A DNA stretch of 64,000 nt from SHAN690 sp023262195 (lineage in GTDB: Bacteria > Bacteroidota > Bacteroidia > Flavobacteriales_G > Salibacteraceae): positions 22,129 through 86,128 of the forward strand of contig JAYQJE010000007.1 of NCBI GenBank assembly GCA_038142005.1. The letters run 5' to 3'. This document shows positions 58,508 to 64,000 of the stretch, piece by piece (the first letter of the stretch is position 1; every line of letters begins with the position of its first letter). Both the position numbers and the translations under genes were made by a program. Under the pieces are notes generated by a model. That model did no database searches. It saw nothing but the letters and a program-made list of their open reading frames with translations, and was not told where the DNA came from.

Positions 58508-59035
58508 TTGCTTGATTGGAGGACAGCTTTGTGGCCCATAAAAACCAAAGAAAAAGACATAACTATACACCAGTATCGTAAAGGTGTAGGTATGATTAAA
58601 ATCCAACACCTCTGGATCGGGGAAGTGGTAAACGACCATAGCTAAGCCCATGATGCGCGCTATGTTGATGATGTGTATGGTGATAAGGCCAAAAGGAATA
58701 AACCAAAGCTTCTTTTTCCATGGACCAGGGTAGGCGAGTACAAACCCTGTGAATAATGCAAAAAGTGTGATGCCATTGCATGGGTCACCAATCCAAAGTC
58801 CGTGAGTGCCATCAATGCCGATGGTTCGTATGGACTCAATTTCGCTTTCTTCGATGAGCTTGTAACCTAATAGGTTTAGGGCGAATGCTGCGCTCGATTC
58901 AAGATTCTTGATTACCGCGAGGTCAATTTTGGTGGTGTGCTTCAGCCATTCTTGATACACTAAATACCAACCTGTATAAAGCAAAACCGCTTTCATTAGA
59001 AAGCGGTAAACGGGATCATCCCAATATTTTTTCAA
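58491..59035 (-). CDS. Exosortase (probably XrtX-like)
   Basis: After one-base repair the protein is ~181 residues with about six membrane helices. The catalytic triad is in place: Cys in IGDPCNGITLFALFTG (residue 86), Arg in INIARIMGLAMV (127) and His in DFNHTYTFTILV (148). Exosortases are transpeptidases that cleave C-terminal sorting signals, often linked to exopolysaccharide export. The repair (A3 to A4 at 58547-58549) changes the tail to FFFWFLWATKLSSNQANDN and stops there, as other short exosortases do. The adjacent PID-CTERM-type protein and the associated membrane gene suggest the X class; exact class is inferred. Confidence 0.87.
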
Positions 59036-59056
59036 GAAGTCGATGGGGCTGAAGGT

Positions 59057-59275
59057 TTAACGAACTGCCAAAAGTTTTCTGCCTGCGAAAGTGACTCCTG
59101 CTAACAAAAGAAAACCGATTCCGCCATCAATTGGAATACAGGGTGGGGGCCAGCAGGATGCTCCACTACCGCCTACACCGCCAGCGCCTCCAGTCGGTGG
59201 AGCGAATAAATCTACAGACATTAATCCCGCAAAAACAATAGTGGTAGCAACAAAGTTCTTAAGGTGCTTTCTCAT
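59057..59275 (-). CDS. Small PID-CTERM-type exosortase substrate
   Basis: The 72-residue protein has an N-terminal signal segment (NFVATTIVFAGLMSVDLFA), a short Gly/Pro/Cys core (PPTGGAGGVGGSGASCWPPP), and a C-terminal tripartite sorting tail: PIDGGIG, a hydrophobic helix (FLLLAGVTFAG) and a basic end (RKLLAVR). This is the PID-CTERM architecture (motif, membrane helix, basic cluster), analogous to PEP-CTERM. The mature core after both cuts would be only about 20-25 residues with two Cys. The start overlaps the stop of the T9SS gene (TAATG), and the exosortase gene follows 21 bases later. Confidence 0.85.
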   Translation of the reverse strand: MRKHLKNFVATTIVFAGLMSVDLFAPPTGGAGGVGGSGASCWPPPCIPIDGGIGFLLLAGVTFAGRKLLAVR

Positions 59276-62200
59276 TAGTTGAAGATTATCTTATGTGTTT
59301 CTGTTAGACCATTCATATTTAGTTCAACAATGTATGCGCCAGCTGATACCTCATTCATTTGAATGGTTTCTCTGTTGTAATCAGCGGTCATAGAATTTGA
59401 ATAAATCTGTTCACCTACCAAGTTATATATGTTAATGTCACAATCGACCGGTTGATTTAAGTGAAAATCAACATTGATCACACCATCGTTGACCCAAACA
59501 TTTGAAAGATAGATGGCTTCACCTGCATTGTTTGGCTGACAATCAACGACTTCTTCATTACTAAGGCGCAGAGTCAAATACTGAGCAACTTTTTTGTCGT
59601 CAACATTTATGGTGAATGATGTTTCATTAGTTACGTCAAATGATTCTCCAGTTTGCTCATCTGTAATAGAAATACAATCATAGTTTTTGAACGTTTCTGT
59701 CCCATTGAATTTGACCACATACTTTCCTTCTGTACCCGCATCAATTCGGATGGGCAATGTTACTTTAGGCTCATAATCGGAAATATAGTTAACCATCACG
59801 TCCGTCTCTCCTGTTTCAATGGAGAGGTGACACGCGGCAGTATCTCTAAACCTAAGTGGGGTTATGTCGAAATTGTCCAAACCAGTAAAAGCACTCGGCT
59901 CATTTCTTAAAAAGGCAGTTGCTCCATAAGGTTCGTTTTCATGAAGTATATGAATCATCAATTGTTCATTGATTTTGTTTTGTTTAAAAAAGGTGGGGTC
60001 GCTAACACCGGAAGCCAGGTGAATACTCGGGTCTAGATCGAGATCTGCATCACTTGTGGCTAGAATCCAAAAACCTTGACCTGGCGGAATAGTCGTTCCG
60101 CCTGTCGTTACATTTACAAAAGCTCCTAAATTAGCATCAACATACCAGAATTCATTGTTGGAAATATTACCAAAATCAGACGTGATTTGATCCCAATCCA
60201 AAAACCTAGATATGGATTTCCGAATAAGTTCCAACCACCTCCGGCAGAATTCATATCAAGAGAAATGTTGTCTAGATGCAAATCTCCTTCTAAATTCCAA
60301 GCCTGTCCATTCCAAGTGTTAATGTTGGACCCTAGATATATTTCAAACCCACGTCCAATAGTGAAGGGTTGAGCGGTATTTGGTGGGGATTCATATTGAT
60401 CCGTAATGTTATTGTAGGCCCAAACCGATTTAAAACCTCCACCATTCGAACCAGCAGCGTAACCATTTCCCCCTACAATACCGCTCATAAAGACTTCACC
60501 GTTGAGATCTTCTAAATCTGTATATACTCCTGAGGAGGTTATGTTGCCCCAATTAGTATTCCTTGTACTTCTAAATCGATCCACCGAGATTGTGCCAGTT
60601 CCATTGACAATACTTGCGTTTGGAATAGTATTAATATGAGCAGTTTTACTTATGCTTGACAAGAATTTAAGATCACCATTCACTGTTAAATTTCCATTGG
60701 TTAAGGTTAGACCATCGGAGAGAGTGAATACTCCAGAACTTAGAATTACATTGTTTAAGTTATCGATTTCAACATTTTCGAACGCAATTGTATCTCCTGA
60801 GAGGTTGGTTATGCTTTGAGAACCAAGTGAACCTCGTAGTATCAGGTTACTATTATTACCCATAATTAGGGAAGCCCCAAGATCAATATTCAAATCTCCT
60901 TTAACGATTAGCGTAGAATTATCATTTAATTGCAGAGTACCCTCAATATCAAGATCAGAAGATGAATGAGAGCTATTGGCAGGTATTTGGACATTGGTTC
61001 CAGAAAGAATGGAAACATGATTCGTACTGTCAGGAATTTTAGCGCAATCCCAGAATACTAAGTTCCATAAACCTGAAGTTAGTGACGCACATGTTGGTAT
61101 ATCATTACTGTTACCTAAAGTGAAAAAATCCCCATCGCTTAGGGTCACGCCCGTGAAGACGATAACCGTATCATCCGTTACACTAGGGATAATATTGATA
61201 ACCTGAGCATTTGAAAAATCTCCATCATCATCAATTAGAACATTATATGTGTCATCTGATGAACCAAAATTTGAACCTGGGGGTAGATTAAATGTTAAAG
61301 TCACAGTTCCAACGGAATTATCACCGCCACTAATATCTACCTGCCATTCCTGTACTAATTTCTCGCCAGAAGTACTTGCATACGCACCAGGTACCTCAAG
61401 AAGCGTAGTACTTGTGCCACCATTATCATGTCCCCATAACATATATTCTCCGTCTTCGAGATCTGAAGCAGAATTAATTCTCACAATCCCACGCCCTCTT
61501 GAATCTGTATGATTATCCAAAGACGTTTCTTGTCCTATTCCAGTAACGTCAAAACTATAAGTGCCATCAAACAAAAATTTATCATTAGAGGAAAGACTTA
61601 AGTTATATTTTGATGATAAATAATTATCAATTAGAATTCGCTGTGTTGAATTGATAGCTGAGTTGAATAAAATCACCTCCGCAATTTCACCATTCAGAAA
61701 ACCTCCATTAGTGTGCGATAGCGTCCGATGGTTAAAAAATTACAAGTCACAAAGGCTCCATTTGCATTGGATTTTGTACCAGTGAGACTATGATTTTCAT
61801 ATGTTTTGAAGTCAGATGGCCCTCCATCCCAAATACCTGAGTGAATTTGGAAGCCAGCAGAATAGGCTGAAGTTTCTGGCAGATTACGCCTGTAGCCGTT
61901 AATGTATTTTTATAGAAAGTTGAATTATTCTTGAAAAACGAAAAGCGGAGCTTTTGTGACTGCTTTTCAAGCATAGAAAAGATCCTCGAGCCACTGCAGC
62001 TGAAGCTTGACCTACTACAAAGTAAGACATTTCATTTGCACCATTCATCTCACTAACTCCTCCAATTATTTTCAATTGGTCATTTACCCCATCAAAAGAC
62101 AATACAGGTCGACCATTCAGTTGATTGGTCAAATTCAATGGAGAATAGGAGCCCGAATAACTGAAGACGTCATTCCCTTTACCGGATCTATCTGAAACCT

Positions 62201-62367
62201 GAGCGCTGAGACATTATTTCCAAGTCCTTCTAAAAATCTGCACCTAGCCAAAGAACAAGGTCAATCCATAGGAGGTTTGACGCCTCCTGGTCCGTTTTGA
62301 GCGTAGGAGTGGCACACACCGAGGAGTGGAGAATTAGAGACGAGAATGATGTGAAAATACTTTTCAT
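59275..62367 (-). CDS. Large T9SS type A cargo protein with LamG-like domain, multiple frame breaks
   Basis: The gene starts near 62367 (signal, MKSIFTSFSSLIL) and runs to 59275. In order there are a LamG/concanavalin-like domain (LNGRPVLSFDGVNDQLKIIG, SAINSTQRILIDNYLSSKYN), a region with GRGIVRINSASDLEDGEYML, beta-helical repeats (GTLQLNDNSTLIVKGDLNID, GNLTVNGDLKFLSS) and FGNPY-x-FLDWDQITSDFG. The C-terminal type A sorting domain includes YNLVGEQIYSNS, VSAGAYIVELNMNGLTETHK. At least five frame changes occur, mostly in 61.7-62.35 kb plus one at 60209. The protein should be exported and anchored by T9SS. Its stop overlaps the PID-CTERM gene start by one base, so both are in one operon. Confidence 0.82.
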
Positions 62368-62473
62368 CGACATATTATTATGGGTGCAAAGTAACTAAAA
62401 CTTTGAATTTTTAAATAACACACTTAGAAATCTTCTGTTCAGAGTAAATCTTTAATAAATTCGCGGTCAAGTT

Positions 62474-64000
62474 CAAGATTTTCTGGAAAGCAAAATTGAA
62501 ATAATTTCTCGTAAGGATGTAATAAGGTTTGCATCTATCATTATCGCGAATTGGCACGTTTTACTAGTATTGCCCGCCCCTCACTTATTTAGGATCATAC
62601 TTGTTCACGCATCAAATTCTGATGTGTATGCTGCCAAGTGCCAAATTTTATTGAAAACGAACGAAACTTACAACTATCAGCAACAGATTTACCGTGGACT
62701 TGGTTTCAGTTCAAAATACGCCTCGTATGAAGAGACTGCTAGTCAGATGCGTGTAATTAAGTCATCCAATTTAATTGAAGACGTGCTATCTAAGCTTCCT
62801 TTGAATGTTTCTTATTTTATTGTGGGAAGGCTGAAAGTGACTGAGATTTACGAACATATGCCATTTCTTGTTAAATCAGATGAACGCTCAGGCGCCTACA
62901 GTGGAATGTCATTCGATATTAACATACTTAGTGACACCGAGTTCCGGTTAAAATACGAGGTGGCTGGAGTAAGTAAAGATAAGGTATTTGCTTTTCAGCG
63001 AGTTAATCAGACGATGGACTCTACCTAAAAATTGAGAAGCAAAGAAACCTCAATGAAGTGTCTCTTGAAACGTTAAAGCAAATTAACTACCGCTTTAAGG
63101 TTCTGAAGTTAAATAGTTTGATTGCCAAGTATAAGTCGAATTTGGAAGTGAACAATCTAGACTATACAAGCATTGTGGAAGTTACCCTGCGCGATGAAAT
63201 ACCTGACAGAGCTACCCAGGTACTAGACACGCTGGCCAAGCTCTACGTTTTGAATACTGTGAGGAACCAAAGTGAAATCAATCAAAACACATTAAGTTAC
63301 ATTGACAAACAGTTGGATGAGGTAATTAAGATCATTAATGACATTGAATCCGAGCTCGAATTATACAAAGAGAAAAAAGCCATTCTCAACCTTTCGAAGG
63401 AAGAAGAAACGTATTTCAATCGATTAGTGGAAGTTGAAAATGAAATGCGCAAAGTCGAATTTGAGCTGCGCGCTATAGATGACTTAACGGACTATCTTCT
63501 TGCGAACGAAAGTGTTGAAACGCTCCTGCCTCCAAGTATTTTTGTTAATGATGACGATCCACAATTGAAGGAACAAGTGACAGCGCTGTACAGACTCCGA
63601 ACTGAGTACAGCGAGATGATTGATGTGGGAACCAACTTGAACCCGAAAATCGAAGGGGTTATGGAGAAGATTCAAGACTTAAAACGCGACATCTTAAAAT
63701 ATTTGGATGTTCGTAAAACTGCATTCAACCTCAAAAAAAATGAAATAGCCAGGAGATCGAGGATTATGAATATCGAATACGAGACATCCCAAAGACGCAG
63801 CGCCAAATGCTAAATATTGAGCGGAGATTGTTGGTGAATGAGGATCTTTATTCATTCTTACTTTCAAAACGAGCCGAGACTATTATTGCTAAAAAGCGGG
63901 TTTAGTACCCGAAACAAAAATCATAGAGAGCGCAAGATCGATAGGAGTAGTTTATCCAGATAAATCAAAAATGAATCTGATGAATCTGTTGATTGGGTTT
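62474..64000 (+). CDS. Polysaccharide co-polymerase / tyrosine autokinase (Wzc-like), 5' part, several frame breaks
   Basis: The reading continues past the right edge. Segments are FLESKIEIISRKDVIRF, a first membrane region, CQILLKTNETYNYQQQIYRG, EETASQMRVIKSSNLIEDVL, SYFIVGRLKVTEIYEHMPFL, a long coiled coil (LDEVIKIINDIESELELYKE, VGTNLNPKIEGVMEKIQDLK) and RDIPKTQRQMLNIERRLLVN. This is the periplasmic Wzz/coiled-coil region of a Wzc/BY-kinase-like protein that controls exopolysaccharide length. At least five breaks (near 62.58, 62.61, 63.01, 63.75 and 63.893 kb) must be repaired. The start is unclear: no ATG is in frame and 62474 is only the upstream limit. It is divergent from the T9SS/exosortase operon. 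Confidence 0.82.

Noticed and set aside
58028..59035. Natural fusion of exosortase with its membrane partner
   Set aside because: One added base gives the standard exosortase end and a separate overlapping gene; the window shows many similar losses.

Overview
The window is chromosomal DNA from a member of the Bacteroidota, most likely Flavobacteriales (a Cryomorphaceae/Schleiferiaceae-type lineage is my guess). The basis is gene content: a gliding-motility/type B C-terminal domain protein, a type IX secretion (T9SS) type A cargo protein, rpmG followed by a DUF4295 gene and ftsY, an OstA-like protein, bshC, TIGR02757 and SiaB-type proteins, a two-subunit transketolase, and promoters of the form TTG-N19-TAnnTTTG. 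Most of the window is ordinary housekeeping sequence packed into short operons with 1-4 base overlaps.

Layout. 1-5.7 kb: 5' end of dapD, ruvX-def-TPR lipoprotein, cdaA, a heptamer-periodic intergenic repeat, a membrane protein and a TonB-dependent receptor. 5.7-10.7 kb (minus): split transketolase with a von Willebrand A protein between its halves, then rlmD. 10.7-16.3 kb: a 1306-residue secreted adhesin-like protein, a methyltransferase and an NlpC/P60 peptidase. 16.3-26.4 kb (mostly minus): a dihydroorotase-like protein lacking the HxH motif, BatA-like, a tandem SiaB-like protein, small membrane genes, PhoH, a glycosyltransferase, LptF/G and a START-like protein. 26.6-38 kb: aquaporin, START/flavin reductase pair, esterase, patatin, MFS, PKD lipoprotein, PhzF-like, alpha/beta hydrolase, cytochrome-FTR1 iron permease. 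38-47.9 kb: YebC, MFS, TIGR02757/MBL pair, tRNA-Ser, rpmG-DUF4295-ftsY-rimO-bshC, YceI. 48-56.6 kb (minus): OstA-like, purA, fur, rel/spoT, fahA, glyA. 56.6-64 kb: an accessory block with an HTTM protein and partner, an exosortase with its associated membrane protein, a small PID-CTERM-like substrate, a large T9SS cargo protein, and the start of a Wzc-type tyrosine autokinase.

The most interesting region is 58.0-62.4 kb. There an exosortase (C86, R127, H148), a membrane protein of the type I associate with exosortase X, and a 72-residue protein ending in a PID-hydrophobic-basic sorting signal sit in one operon with a T9SS cargo gene. The divergent neighbour is an exopolysaccharide kinase. Other points worth a second look are the tandem-domain SiaB protein, the VWA gene inside the transketolase operon, and the 7-bp-periodic repeat block.

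A major caveat applies to the whole window. At least 30 single-base frame breaks interrupt roughly twenty genes, including ones expected to be essential (purA, ftsY, rpmG, lptF/G). Nearly all lie in short homopolymers and are repaired by adding or removing one base. I read them as sequencing or assembly indels rather than biology and annotate those genes as single loci. Coordinates of interrupted genes span the whole repaired gene.
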